Source of the DNA: Acidobacteriota bacterium
GTDB taxonomy: Bacteria; Acidobacteriota; Terriglobia; Terriglobales; Acidobacteriaceae
Assembly (NCBI GenBank): GCA_013289795.1
Contig: JABCZH010000004.1
Coordinates: 186,001 to 250,000 of the forward strand
Direction of reading: 5' to 3'
DNA: 64,000 nt
Positions 51,331 to 59,671 of this stretch are shown piece after piece; the first letter of the stretch is position 1; every line of letters starts with the position of its first letter. The notes under the pieces are model-generated. The model was not told the DNA's origin and did no database searches. It saw nothing but the letters and a program-made list of their open reading frames with translations. Made by a program: the position numbers and the translations under genes.

Positions 51331-51336
51331 CCTCTT
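51331..51336 (-). promoter_or_regulatory. Ribosome-binding site supporting the TTG start of the large deacetylase
   Basis: AAGAGG on the minus strand, nine bases before TTG 51321. Starting here leaves a 41-base gap to the methyltransferase stop rather than an overlap of more than 120 bases. Confidence 0.5.
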
Positions 51337-51362
51337 AAGGTTGGTCCCAGATTGCAGGCGAC

Positions 51363-52271
51363 TTAAGCGGGTTTCCGAGCGACCACAAGCGAGCGCATGG
51401 CTCGGTCGCGAGCCACCAGATTCAAGAAGGGACTCAGGAGTCGGCAGGCGAAAGTGAGAGCGTGCCCGGCCGAGTGCGGGATCCAACAAAAGTTTCCCTT
51501 CTTGATGATCTCGAACCCTGCAGTTTCAAAAGGCGAGGCATACTCCTCCAGCGAAGGCAGATAGCACTCACCCCAATTCTGATCTACACCCCGCAAGCGA
51601 CTGCGAAAGGCAGGGAAACCGTTATTCATATCGATGTTGATGCATACGCCTCCCGGTCGCAGCAAGCGATAGATGTCGGCGGCACAATCCACTTGTTTTC
51701 CAAGGCGGTGGCAATAGCGGAAGGTATTGACACCCACAATCAGGTCGTAGGATCCAATTTGGTGTTCATCCCCACCCAGCCCCGCGATTAGGTCTTGCGC
51801 CAGATGTTCGTTGCGGGCAACATAAAATCTCAGTTTTCCCGCAAGATGGGGTGGGAGAAAGGCCTCTGCTTCGTTCCCCGCGGCCTCCACTAGGCGAGGA
51901 GAAAAATCCGTGCCATATGCGCATTCCACGGGGACTTGCTCCTTCTCTAGCAGGCCGACTAGGCGGGTGATGTTCATACCTCCGCCACAGCCAAACTCTA
52001 GAAGACGAAGAGGTCGTGTTGTGGAATTGCGCAAATAGGAATCCACGACGTCCATATATATACGAGCGTAATCGTTTTCTAGGAGATACGTGATCCCGTA
52101 GCCCGCTGTCTCCGTCGTGTACTTGCGTACCGCGTCCTCGGAAACGTATTCATCGAGAAACTTTTCATATAACTGTTCGGTCTTTTCCATGGCCTTCTCT
52201 GATTCATCCTCCGTAACGATGTCCAGCGATTGTTTCCTCGTCTTGATAACACCTGATTCTTGAATATTCAT
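51363..52271 (-). CDS. SAM-dependent methyltransferase (class I)
   Basis: A 302-residue protein with the SAM motif LLEFGCGGGMNITRLV, GTDFSPRLVEAA, SYDLIVGVNTFRYCHRLG and RLLRPGGVCINIDMNNG. An 80-residue helical N-terminal extension precedes the fold. ATG 52271 overlaps the stop of the upstream deacetylase-like gene by four bases (ATGA). It probably methylates a sugar or a lipid-linked intermediate of the EPS pathway; no acceptor motif is visible. Confidence 0.87.
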   Translation of the reverse strand: MNIQESGVIKTRKQSLDIVTEDESEKAMEKTEQLYEKFLDEYVSEDAVRKYTTETAGYGITYLLENDYARIYMDVVDSYLRNSTTRPLRLLEFGCGGGMNITRLVGLLEKEQVPVECAYGTDFSPRLVEAAGNEAEAFLPPHLAGKLRFYVARNEHLAQDLIAGLGGDEHQIGSYDLIVGVNTFRYCHRLGKQVDCAADIYRLLRPGGVCINIDMNNGFPAFRSRLRGVDQNWGECYLPSLEEYASPFETAGFEIIKKGNFCWIPHSAGHALTFACRLLSPFLNLVARDRAMRSLVVARKPA

Positions 52272-53932
52272 CGACTTGCTCCGCAGGGAACCCGGGTGTC
52301 CGTGGTCTCATTGAAGGCCCTGTCGACGTAGGCTTCTGCGCGGTGAACACTGTCGTGCGACTCTCGCACATTGTGGATCCGTAGTTGCAAACCGGGCAGA
52401 TTATCAGTGTGATCAGACAAGACCCTGGCACGCACTGCGTCCGGTTCGACGCTGTCTATCCCGAACACAACCGAGCGGCGCTTCCGAAACCACGATGTCG
52501 CTTGCCCGGCCGTCGCAAACCATGCGTCTCGATTCTTCAAATGTCCGAGCAGGTCGCGATAGGAGGCACCCCATAACCTCTCCGGTGCCAAGCTTCGATC
52601 GTGCCAGTTGGTCGTCAGGCAGCCTCCAAACCGGGCTGCATTCTCCAGCAATCGACCGAGAAGTGTCGTTGCCTCTCGCGGAGACAAACCCAAGTAATTC
52701 GGATAAAACAAAGCAGTGTCCATCGCATGCAATGGCAATTCAAGCAGCCTCGCTGCTTGAAGCGGCTTATATGCCTGCGTGGTCCCGGCTCGATATCCCA
52801 CGGTCTGGTTGTAGCCAACCGTGGAGTCGTAATCGGCTCCCGCCCTCTCCAGGACTATCGACGATTGTTCATTAAAATAGAGCCAGTGCATCCGCACGCC
52901 GATCTCTGAGGCCTGCGTTAGGCTCCGAATCTCTTCAAGTTCTTCGTATCCCTTAGAACTGTCGAGCCAGGCGTCGATTCCGTGTAATCCGACTTCGCAG
53001 CCCGCAGCTCGGATCTTCCGGATCGCATCTGCAACAGTTCTAGCATCATAGCGAGCCGCACGAAACTCAGGCGCCACACTGTTAAACGTCCTCCCAGGAT
53101 TGTCCTTAAAAGGAATCACAAAGAACGTAGAGCACAGCCCTTTCTCCAACTCCAGATAGCGATCATCGAAATCGTGCCAGAAGTCTTTCGCAAGGCCCAT
53201 GTAGACAAACGGTAATTTAAGAACTGCAGCCCAATTCGTGAAAAGGCTTCGAAGGGTCATCCTCCCGCGCAGCACGTTGATCAACGAGCCGAAGACCGCG
53301 CGGTAAAGGAATCCAAACATTGTCCGGTCAAATTTGTGTTGGCGGATCGAAGGATGATCGACATCGTGGGTTAAGCACGCAATGAATTTATAACCATCGG
53401 GAACCGGTGGAATCTCAACCAGCCGAACCCCACTGGCGACGATTAAATCCCTTAACAGTGCGATATGCAGATCCAAAGTCGGTATGCTGGCGTGAGCCAC
53501 AGGCTGCCCTGCTGTCAGCAGGGTACGGGCCTCCCCGAAGACGTCATATCCTATCCGTGCGATCGCCCTCCCCTGGGATTGGCATTGATGCATCACTTCT
53601 TGCTTGGATTCCTCGTCAACCAGAACACCTCTTCCCTTTTCTCGAAAGGTTATGCTGTCCCCATAGATCGGGATTTGGGCTCCGTTGTACGACAGCATTC
53701 TGTTGGTCCTTCGGGAACCAATATCGATTCCTCCTTCAGCGTCAAATGGAAGTTTCTCGCCGGAATACAGTAGAACTAGCTTGGCGGTGCCTTGGTCGAA
53801 TAGGCTGTCCGTGGAGCAAAGCAATACGTCATACCGCCGATCACTCCGGTAAAACTCCCAAGGAGTTTTGAACAGCTCGAAGAACTCGGAGACTACCGCG
53901 TGGTCCGACGGATTCGCTATGACACCGATCAT
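52268..53932 (-). CDS. NodB-like polysaccharide deacetylase family protein (third)
   Basis: A 554-residue protein. Its core has CLTHDVDHPSIRQHK (the Asp-Asp metal motif of NodB proteins), FFVIPFKDNPGR, CEVGLHGIDAWLDSSKGYEE (His of the metal site), and NWHDRSLAPERLWG near the end. The 180-residue N-terminal region, with a RSDRRYDVLLCSTD opening, has no recognised domain. It overlaps the next gene by four bases. With the two other proteins of this family in the locus it may act on different sites or sugars. Confidence 0.78.
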   Translation of the reverse strand: MIGVIANPSDHAVVSEFFELFKTPWEFYRSDRRYDVLLCSTDSLFDQGTAKLVLLYSGEKLPFDAEGGIDIGSRRTNRMLSYNGAQIPIYGDSITFREKGRGVLVDEESKQEVMHQCQSQGRAIARIGYDVFGEARTLLTAGQPVAHASIPTLDLHIALLRDLIVASGVRLVEIPPVPDGYKFIACLTHDVDHPSIRQHKFDRTMFGFLYRAVFGSLINVLRGRMTLRSLFTNWAAVLKLPFVYMGLAKDFWHDFDDRYLELEKGLCSTFFVIPFKDNPGRTFNSVAPEFRAARYDARTVADAIRKIRAAGCEVGLHGIDAWLDSSKGYEELEEIRSLTQASEIGVRMHWLYFNEQSSIVLERAGADYDSTVGYNQTVGYRAGTTQAYKPLQAARLLELPLHAMDTALFYPNYLGLSPREATTLLGRLLENAARFGGCLTTNWHDRSLAPERLWGASYRDLLGHLKNRDAWFATAGQATSWFRKRRSVVFGIDSVEPDAVRARVLSDHTDNLPGLQLRIHNVRESHDSVHRAEAYVDRAFNETTDTRVPCGASR

Positions 53933-53934
53933 TG

Positions 53935-55347
53935 TCAGGATTGTGCGGGATGAGGGTTAAGAAGTTCACTCACCAAGTCCACCAGCGTCTCCCGCTCCTT
54001 GGCCCAGGTGTGGGCCAGATAAACCTGCTGTCCGCGCTTCGCGATCTCCACGCCTTCGTTGGCATGGCTAGCCACATATTCGATTTTCTTTGCAAGGTCG
54101 TCCACGTTGCCGGGGTCGAAGTACATCAGAGAATCTTCGCTGAAGTAGTCTTGTATTCCTGAAGTTCGCGGACAAACCACCGGCCTGCCAAGGGCCAGAT
54201 ACTCGAAAATCCGGGTTGGCGTATTAATCTCAGTAAATGCATTTCGAGGGTTTGGAATAATTCCCACATCACAGGCCTCAATTTCTTGGACCAATTCCTC
54301 CTGCATTTTTCCACCGAGATAACGCACATTTTCATCTAGACCCTGGGTTCGAGCATCCTCCATGATGCGGTCAAGAAATGGAGTTCTGCGACCAAAAATG
54401 CGAAGTTCCACTCCAGGAACAGTCTTCCTCACTCGTGCGAGCGCGGCGATCGCCAGGTCCAGACCATTCCGTTCGACGATCGAACCGTGGCACATGATCA
54501 CAAAACGCTTGTTTGGAGTTGCGTTTCGGGGCTGGGACTCGCTTGTGACTTGAAATGGAAAGATGTTCTCATTGGGAGAATTCATCACCACCCCAATTTT
54601 CTCTGGAGGGCAGCTTCGCGCGGCAAAAATCCGCTTGCACGTGACATTTACCGTGATCACCAGATTCGCGCATGCCAGACTCCATTTCTCGAGTCGCTTC
54701 ACGAGTCGGACGCTCAAACTGTCTGGGTCAAGGTTGAAAATCGTGGTCATGAGTTCGGGCATAGGATCGTGCTGATCAAGAATCACCTTCGCCCCCAGCA
54801 TTTTCGGTATCAACCCACTCAGGACCAGAACGTCGGGCATGTTGTGCACGTAAACCAGGTCATATCGGCGTCTCAGCGAGCGCAGCGCCAGAACAGCGGA
54901 CGCCATCAGAATGAAGGCAGAATACTCGTAGGCATATCTAAGCTTTCCACCGCGGCCATGTTCGATGGGGAGACGCCGGACGTTGATTCCACGCAAGACC
55001 TCCTGGGTTGGAGCGCCCTTCTCACCTTCGCACAGAAGATCTACAAGCATTCCTTCCTCATAAAGCGCGTCGGCAGCGCGGCGCGGTCGCGGATCGAATG
55101 GAAATAGCGAAAACGTAACCATCGCGACCCGCTTGCCCTGGAGACTTGGTCGGGTCGTAAGGCCCGCACCTCTCAGGGATGACGGGTGCGAATTCCCGTC
55201 GCCAGGGCGCTTTGTAACGCTGCGATTTGCGCTGGGATGAACCTCGTTTGTGATAAATCGGGCCGGGTTCGGCTTAAAAACAGACGTATGATCGCTTCCG
55301 TGGCCCTTCGTCATGCCGTACAACGAAGTATCCTTATAGTCGTTCAT
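53935..55347 (-). CDS. GT4 family glycosyltransferase
   Basis: A 470-residue GT-B enzyme. After a 72-residue Ser/Arg-rich lead, RVAMVTFSLFPFDPRPRRAADALY begins the N-terminal domain, LDQHDPMPELM and KIGVVMNSPNENIF follow, and the C-terminal domain has FVIMCHGSIVERNGLDLAIAAL and CDVGIIPNPRNAFTEINTPTRIFEYLALGRPVV, the GT4 nucleotide-binding segment with E-x7-E. ATG 55347 is the only start in that frame near the fold besides internal ones. The gene is two bases downstream of the deacetylase-like gene. Confidence 0.88.
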   Translation of the reverse strand: MNDYKDTSLYGMTKGHGSDHTSVFKPNPARFITNEVHPSANRSVTKRPGDGNSHPSSLRGAGLTTRPSLQGKRVAMVTFSLFPFDPRPRRAADALYEEGMLVDLLCEGEKGAPTQEVLRGINVRRLPIEHGRGGKLRYAYEYSAFILMASAVLALRSLRRRYDLVYVHNMPDVLVLSGLIPKMLGAKVILDQHDPMPELMTTIFNLDPDSLSVRLVKRLEKWSLACANLVITVNVTCKRIFAARSCPPEKIGVVMNSPNENIFPFQVTSESQPRNATPNKRFVIMCHGSIVERNGLDLAIAALARVRKTVPGVELRIFGRRTPFLDRIMEDARTQGLDENVRYLGGKMQEELVQEIEACDVGIIPNPRNAFTEINTPTRIFEYLALGRPVVCPRTSGIQDYFSEDSLMYFDPGNVDDLAKKIEYVASHANEGVEIAKRGQQVYLAHTWAKERETLVDLVSELLNPHPAQS

Positions 55348-55465
55348 GTTCTGAGGGGTTGGACATGATTCTATGTTCTAGGGATTGCTAGTGGCAATTT
55401 GTTGCCGGGGTGTAGGAGAGCGAACAGATACCTTCGCAAGCGCGGAAAAAGCCCTGAAAACGAGC

Positions 55466-56251
55466 TTATCGAACTTGAGTCGCGCACTTTCCGGCGGCGG
55501 TAGCGACGCTGTCCACTTCTCTCTTAACCGCGTCTCGCTCAATCTTCTCTCGGTTCGAGGTTCGGATCGCCTTAAGCATCGCTGAATGGTCGAACTTGCA
55601 CAGGATTTCGATGTTCGGCATGACACAATGGCCACCGATAACCCCGGGAAAGTACTTCACTGGGGGAAAGAACTTGATCTCTTCATAAAACGAAATGATC
55701 TCTTCGTAGTCGGCTCCCGATTGATCGCAATATCTCTCAAGTTCCTGGGCCCAGGCGATCATCAGGCCGAAGTATGTGGTCTCCGTTAGCTTGGCCAGTT
55801 CAGTCGCTTCCGGGGACGTAAGCACTTTCGTCTTCATGCCTAAGGATTGGAAGTGCCGGGCCGCTTGTTCACCCGCGTCGGGGTCCATGGCCCCCACGAA
55901 CTTCTGATAGCTGCGCAATTCTTCAAGCATTCGAACGTGTTTGCCGCGAACCGGGCTGTGCACGACAGCGGTGCGCGTTCGTTCGGCCACGGCTCTTGTC
56001 GTCCCGACGCCAACGGTGCTGTTGATGATGGTCAACGCAGGCTGAAACAGATCAATGTAGCGAGCGGTTTCACCAATAAAATCCTTGATCTCGAAGGGGT
56101 AACAGATGTGGAGAATTTCTGGCCCTTTGACTCGCTCGGCAGGAGGGGACACGTCCACACCGACAACGTCGTGATGCTCAGAAAGAAGCTGGAAAAGTGG
56201 CTTCCCCACCTCGCCGAGTCCGACGACAACTACCTTTTTGTTTTCTCTCAC
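55466..56251 (-). CDS. Short UDP-sugar dehydrogenase-like protein lacking the C-terminal domain
   Basis: A 261-residue protein with GTG 56251 start (GGAG six bases upstream). VVVVGLGEVGKPLF is the NAD site, TIINSTVGVGTT and VVHSPVRGKHV match the second strand block, ELAKLTETTYFGLMIAWAQELE (Lys154) the central helix, and VIGGHCVMPN with Cys209 the catalytic loop of UDP-N-acetyl-D-mannosaminuronate/UDP-GlcNAc dehydrogenases. The usual C-terminal UDP-binding domain of about 150 residues is absent, and the downstream frames do not restore it. It may be an enzyme acting on a different acceptor or a regulatory remnant. Confidence 0.7.
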   Translation of the reverse strand: MRENKKVVVVGLGEVGKPLFQLLSEHHDVVGVDVSPPAERVKGPEILHICYPFEIKDFIGETARYIDLFQPALTIINSTVGVGTTRAVAERTRTAVVHSPVRGKHVRMLEELRSYQKFVGAMDPDAGEQAARHFQSLGMKTKVLTSPEATELAKLTETTYFGLMIAWAQELERYCDQSGADYEEIISFYEEIKFFPPVKYFPGVIGGHCVMPNIEILCKFDHSAMLKAIRTSNREKIERDAVKREVDSVATAAGKCATQVR

Positions 56252-56362
56252 CTGTCTCTCCTCTTCAAGAAACTCAATTTGATAGCGGTTGGAGCTTTGC
56301 GATATTACTCTGACGTGGGTACCTTGCCCAACGCTTCAAGAACCTGGAAGATTCGATGGAAG

Positions 56363-57781
56363 TTAGAAACTCTTCTGCCGGCTTCCACCCACAGGCGAGG
56401 AAGCGGCAAACGCGACAGAACTCGCTTGCGCGGGCAGCACCGGAGGTCGACCTACACTGAAGTAGTGGAATCCGTGATCGGCCGCTTCGGACGGATTCAG
56501 CATGTTTCTGCAATCCACGATGAGGGGCCGCTCGACGACCGTGCTGAGCCGATCCCAATCTATCTGGCGAAACTCATCCCATTCGGTGACGATCAACACA
56601 ACGTCGGCACCCTTGGCAGCTTCGTAGGGGTCGGAGCAGTAATTAATGTCGGGAAACGCCGCTTTTGCCTTTTCCATTGCCTCGGGGTCATAGGCGCTGA
56701 CGATCGCACCCTCATCAACCAGGGTTTTGATCAGCGCAAGCGACGGTGCAAAGCGAACATCATCCGTATTCGGCTTGAAGGCAAGACCCCACACCGCGAG
56801 TTTCTTGCCGCGCATCACCCATAGTTCGTTACGAAGTTTCTCGACGATGTGTTCAACCCGGTGCTGGTTGATTTTCTCCACTTCCTTAAGCAGGGAAAAA
56901 TCACACCCAGACTTCTCGGCGATCCTGATGAAGGCTTGCACATCCTTGGGAAAGCAAAACCCACCAAAACCGATCCCAGGATTCAAGAAGGCGGGGCCAA
57001 TTCGAGGGTCCAGCCCCATCCCTTGCGAGACTTTAGTCACATCCGCTCCAACCACTTCGCAGAGATTCGCCACCATATTGATGAAGGAAATCTTCATCGC
57101 CAGAAAGGAATTGGAGGCATGTTTGATCAATTCTGCCGAACTAGTATCGGTCGCCAGGAAGATGGGTTGCTCGCGTTTCGGGCAACTCAAGTGGATGGGG
57201 CAAGTAAACTTCTGCTGGACGATCGGTTCATAGATTTCTCGCAAGAGGTCTGCCGCACGTGGCGAGTCGGCACCGATGACAATGCGATCCGGATGCAAAA
57301 AGTCCTCGACTGAAGTTCCTTCCCGCAGGAATTCCGGATTCGACGCCACATCATATTCCAGTCCATGTGTGCTATGCACCGACAGATGTTTTCGCAACTG
57401 TGCGCCGGTCTGAACCGGCACGGTGCTCTTTTCGATGATCAGCCGATACCCTGAAACCTGCTTCGCAATCGCCCGTGCGACTTTTTCGATGGCAGAAAGG
57501 TCTGCATCCCCGTTTGGCAACGGCGGCGTCCCCACGCAAATGAAGATCGCGTCTCCCCAGGCAATAGCCTCTTCCGTCGAGCCGAAACGCAAGCGGTCAC
57601 CCTTTCGAACGCTCTTGATGACGTCCTCGAGATGAGGTTCAAACAATGGCATGACGCCATTTTGCAGGTTCGCGAGTTTTGGGACGTCACTTTCGCCGCA
57701 GAAGACATCATGACCGATTTGTGCCAGGCAAGCGGCGGTTGTGAGACCCACATAGCCTGCACCAATCACTGAGATTTTCAT
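56363..57781 (-). CDS. ugd: UDP-glucose 6-dehydrogenase
   Basis: A full-length 472-residue UDP-glucose/GDP-mannose dehydrogenase oxidising UDP-glucose to UDP-glucuronate. Motifs: MKISVIGAGYVGLTTAACLA for NAD, FICVGTPP, STVPVQTG, SNPEFLREGTSVEDF, Lys230 in NSFLAMK, the catalytic Cys276 in GFGGFCFPKD, and LAVWGLAFKPNTDDVRFAPS of the C-terminal domain. Loop form GFGGFCFPKD favours UDP-glucose over UDP-GlcNAc. It lies 111 bases upstream of the short homologue. UDP-glucuronate could feed the WbpB/WbpE/WbpD-like steps or the glycan itself. Confidence 0.93.
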   Translation of the reverse strand: MKISVIGAGYVGLTTAACLAQIGHDVFCGESDVPKLANLQNGVMPLFEPHLEDVIKSVRKGDRLRFGSTEEAIAWGDAIFICVGTPPLPNGDADLSAIEKVARAIAKQVSGYRLIIEKSTVPVQTGAQLRKHLSVHSTHGLEYDVASNPEFLREGTSVEDFLHPDRIVIGADSPRAADLLREIYEPIVQQKFTCPIHLSCPKREQPIFLATDTSSAELIKHASNSFLAMKISFINMVANLCEVVGADVTKVSQGMGLDPRIGPAFLNPGIGFGGFCFPKDVQAFIRIAEKSGCDFSLLKEVEKINQHRVEHIVEKLRNELWVMRGKKLAVWGLAFKPNTDDVRFAPSLALIKTLVDEGAIVSAYDPEAMEKAKAAFPDINYCSDPYEAAKGADVVLIVTEWDEFRQIDWDRLSTVVERPLIVDCRNMLNPSEAADHGFHYFSVGRPPVLPAQASSVAFAASSPVGGSRQKSF

Positions 57782-57834
57782 TCTTTGGTTGTTCCTTGTC
57801 TCTAATTATTCTAGGGGTCGACAGGGCATGTCGT

Positions 57835-59094
57835 CTACGCCGTACGGTCAGCTGTGACTGGAGAAGCAACTTCCGCGTCGGCATGTTTACGAATGAACTT
57901 AGAGCTAAAGCGAAGAACCTCCTCCACTACCCTCGCCTGCTGCTCCGCGGTCAACTGCGGGAACATCGGCAGGGAGACGATTTCTGCAGCCGCTTTTTCG
58001 GCCACTGGCAGGTCCCCCAAACGGTACTTCAGCCGAGCGTAAGCCTTCTGCAGGTGCAACGGAATCGGATAGTGAATGCCGGAACCAATGCCAACCTTCT
58101 TCAGGTGGTTCATCAATCCGTCCCGGTCATCGACGCGGATCACATAAAGGTGATAGACGGATCGCGACCAAGAGGGCTCGAAAGGCAGAACGACAGCCTC
58201 ATCCGCCGCGGCGAACAGGCGCTGGTATTCGGCTGCACGTTCTCGCCGCTGAGCATTCCACTTTGCCAGGTGAACCAGCTTGGCGTGGAGAAGGCCGGCC
58301 TGAATTGCATCCAGGCGTCCGTTATAGCCCTCTACGTCGTGATAGTACTTCTTGGCTTGCCCGTGGTCTCGCAACATTTTTATCTTGTCGGCGAGAACTG
58401 GATCGCTTGTCGTGACCGCGCCAGCTTCGCCGCAGGCACCCAGATTTTTCCCCGGGTAGAAGCTGAAAGCGGCTGCGCGTCCCATCGAACCTGCTTTCAT
58501 CCAGCGATTTTGTTTGCGAGAGAAATACTCCGCTCCGTGCGCCTGGCACGCATCCTCAATCACGGTGAGTCCGTATTTCTGAGCAAGTGCAAGGATGGCG
58601 TCCATGTCAACCATTTGCCCGTAGAGGTGTACCGGAACGACCGCCGTCACCGGTCGGCCACTGCGACGACTGATCAGTTTGCCGGACTGGTCTCTCTTGC
58701 ACTGCTCGAGGTACTCTTGCAGCCTTTCCGCACACATGTTGTAGGTGCGCTCGTCAATGTCGACGAATTCTGGAAAAGCCCCCGCCTGTGAAATGGCTTC
58801 GGTGGTGGCGATAAAGGTGTGAGGTACGGTGACGACCACATCGCCGGGCTGTACACCGCTCACCATGATGGCGAAGCGCAGGGCATCGGTACCGCTGCTA
58901 ATGGCGATCGAATGGCTGGTATTGCAGAACGAGGCAAACGCATTCTCGAATTCTTCTACCATAGGACCACCGATAAATCCGCCAGTGTGCAGTGCTTTGC
59001 GGAAAACGCCGGTGAGTTCCTGCTCGAGTTCGACGTGAGGAGTAATCAGATCAAGAAAAGGAATTCTGTTCGGCATATTATTTGAAACACTCAT
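57835..59094 (-). CDS. DegT/DnrJ/EryC1/StrS-type aminotransferase, WbpE-like
   Basis: A 419-residue PLP aminotransferase acting on a nucleotide-linked keto-sugar. IPFLDLI, IAISSGTDALRFA, PHTFIATTEAI, VVPVHLYGQMVDMDAI, IEDACQAHGAEY and PLP Lys216 in FSFYPGKNLGACGEAGA are family motifs. An insertion of about 15 charged residues precedes the VVPVHLYG strand. The next gene (beta-helix acyltransferase) overlaps by four bases, and a Gfo/Idh-type oxidoreductase follows: the same trio that makes UDP-2,3-diacetamido-2,3-dideoxy-glucuronate in the Wbp pathway. Confidence 0.92.
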   Translation of the reverse strand: MSVSNNMPNRIPFLDLITPHVELEQELTGVFRKALHTGGFIGGPMVEEFENAFASFCNTSHSIAISSGTDALRFAIMVSGVQPGDVVVTVPHTFIATTEAISQAGAFPEFVDIDERTYNMCAERLQEYLEQCKRDQSGKLISRRSGRPVTAVVPVHLYGQMVDMDAILALAQKYGLTVIEDACQAHGAEYFSRKQNRWMKAGSMGRAAAFSFYPGKNLGACGEAGAVTTSDPVLADKIKMLRDHGQAKKYYHDVEGYNGRLDAIQAGLLHAKLVHLAKWNAQRRERAAEYQRLFAAADEAVVLPFEPSWSRSVYHLYVIRVDDRDGLMNHLKKVGIGSGIHYPIPLHLQKAYARLKYRLGDLPVAEKAAAEIVSLPMFPQLTAEQQARVVEEVLRFSSKFIRKHADAEVASPVTADRTA

Positions 59095-59585
59095 TGTGAA
59101 GCCTCCATAGACCGTTCGATATGACGTAAGAATTTTGCTGGGTTTCCGGCGACGATGGCATTGGCAGGAACATCTTTGGTTACGACACTACCTGCACCCA
59201 CAATCGCGTTTTCTCCGATGCTGATCTTGGAAAGGATGGTGGCGCCCGAACCGATCGAGGCGCCCTTCTTGACCACCGTCCGCTCCACTTTCCAGTCAGC
59301 CTCGGTCTGTAGCTTGCCTTCGGCCGTGGCGCGCGGATAACTGTCGTTGATGAACATTACCCCGTGCCCGATGAAGACATTGTCTTCAATGGTCACGCCC
59401 TCACACACGAAAGTGTGGCTCGAGATCTTGCAGCGCTTGCCGATGGTGGCATTCTTCTGCACTTCGACAAACGCGCCGATTTTGGTGTCGTCGCCAATCT
59501 CACATCCGTAAAGATTGATGAACTGGGAAAGCTTGACATTGCGGCCAAGCTTAACGTCAGGGGCGATGCAGACGTAGGAATTCAT
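59091..59585 (-). CDS. Nucleotide-sugar N-acetyltransferase, WbpD-like beta-helix
   Basis: A 164-residue left-handed beta-helix acyltransferase. Start ATG 59585 (MNSYVCIAP) is preferred; the open frame to 59849 has no family-like sequence. The hexapeptide runs VKLGRNVKLSQFINLYGCEIGDDTKIG, AFVEVQKNATIGKRCKI, TFVCEGVTIEDNVFIGHGV with the catalytic-type His, then ADWKVERTVVKKGASIGSGATIL and a final VAGNPAKFLRHI follow WbpD/WlbB closely. It acetylates the 3-amino group made by the DegT-type enzyme. It overlaps that gene by four bases. Confidence 0.9.
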   Translation of the reverse strand: MNSYVCIAPDVKLGRNVKLSQFINLYGCEIGDDTKIGAFVEVQKNATIGKRCKISSHTFVCEGVTIEDNVFIGHGVMFINDSYPRATAEGKLQTEADWKVERTVVKKGASIGSGATILSKISIGENAIVGAGSVVTKDVPANAIVAGNPAKFLRHIERSMEASQ

Positions 59586-59671
59586 AGGTAAAGATGCGTT
59601 CCGCTGAATCAATCTCGGAAATATTTCATTAAGACCTTCAGAGGGAAACGGGGTGGAACGAGAACTCAGGG

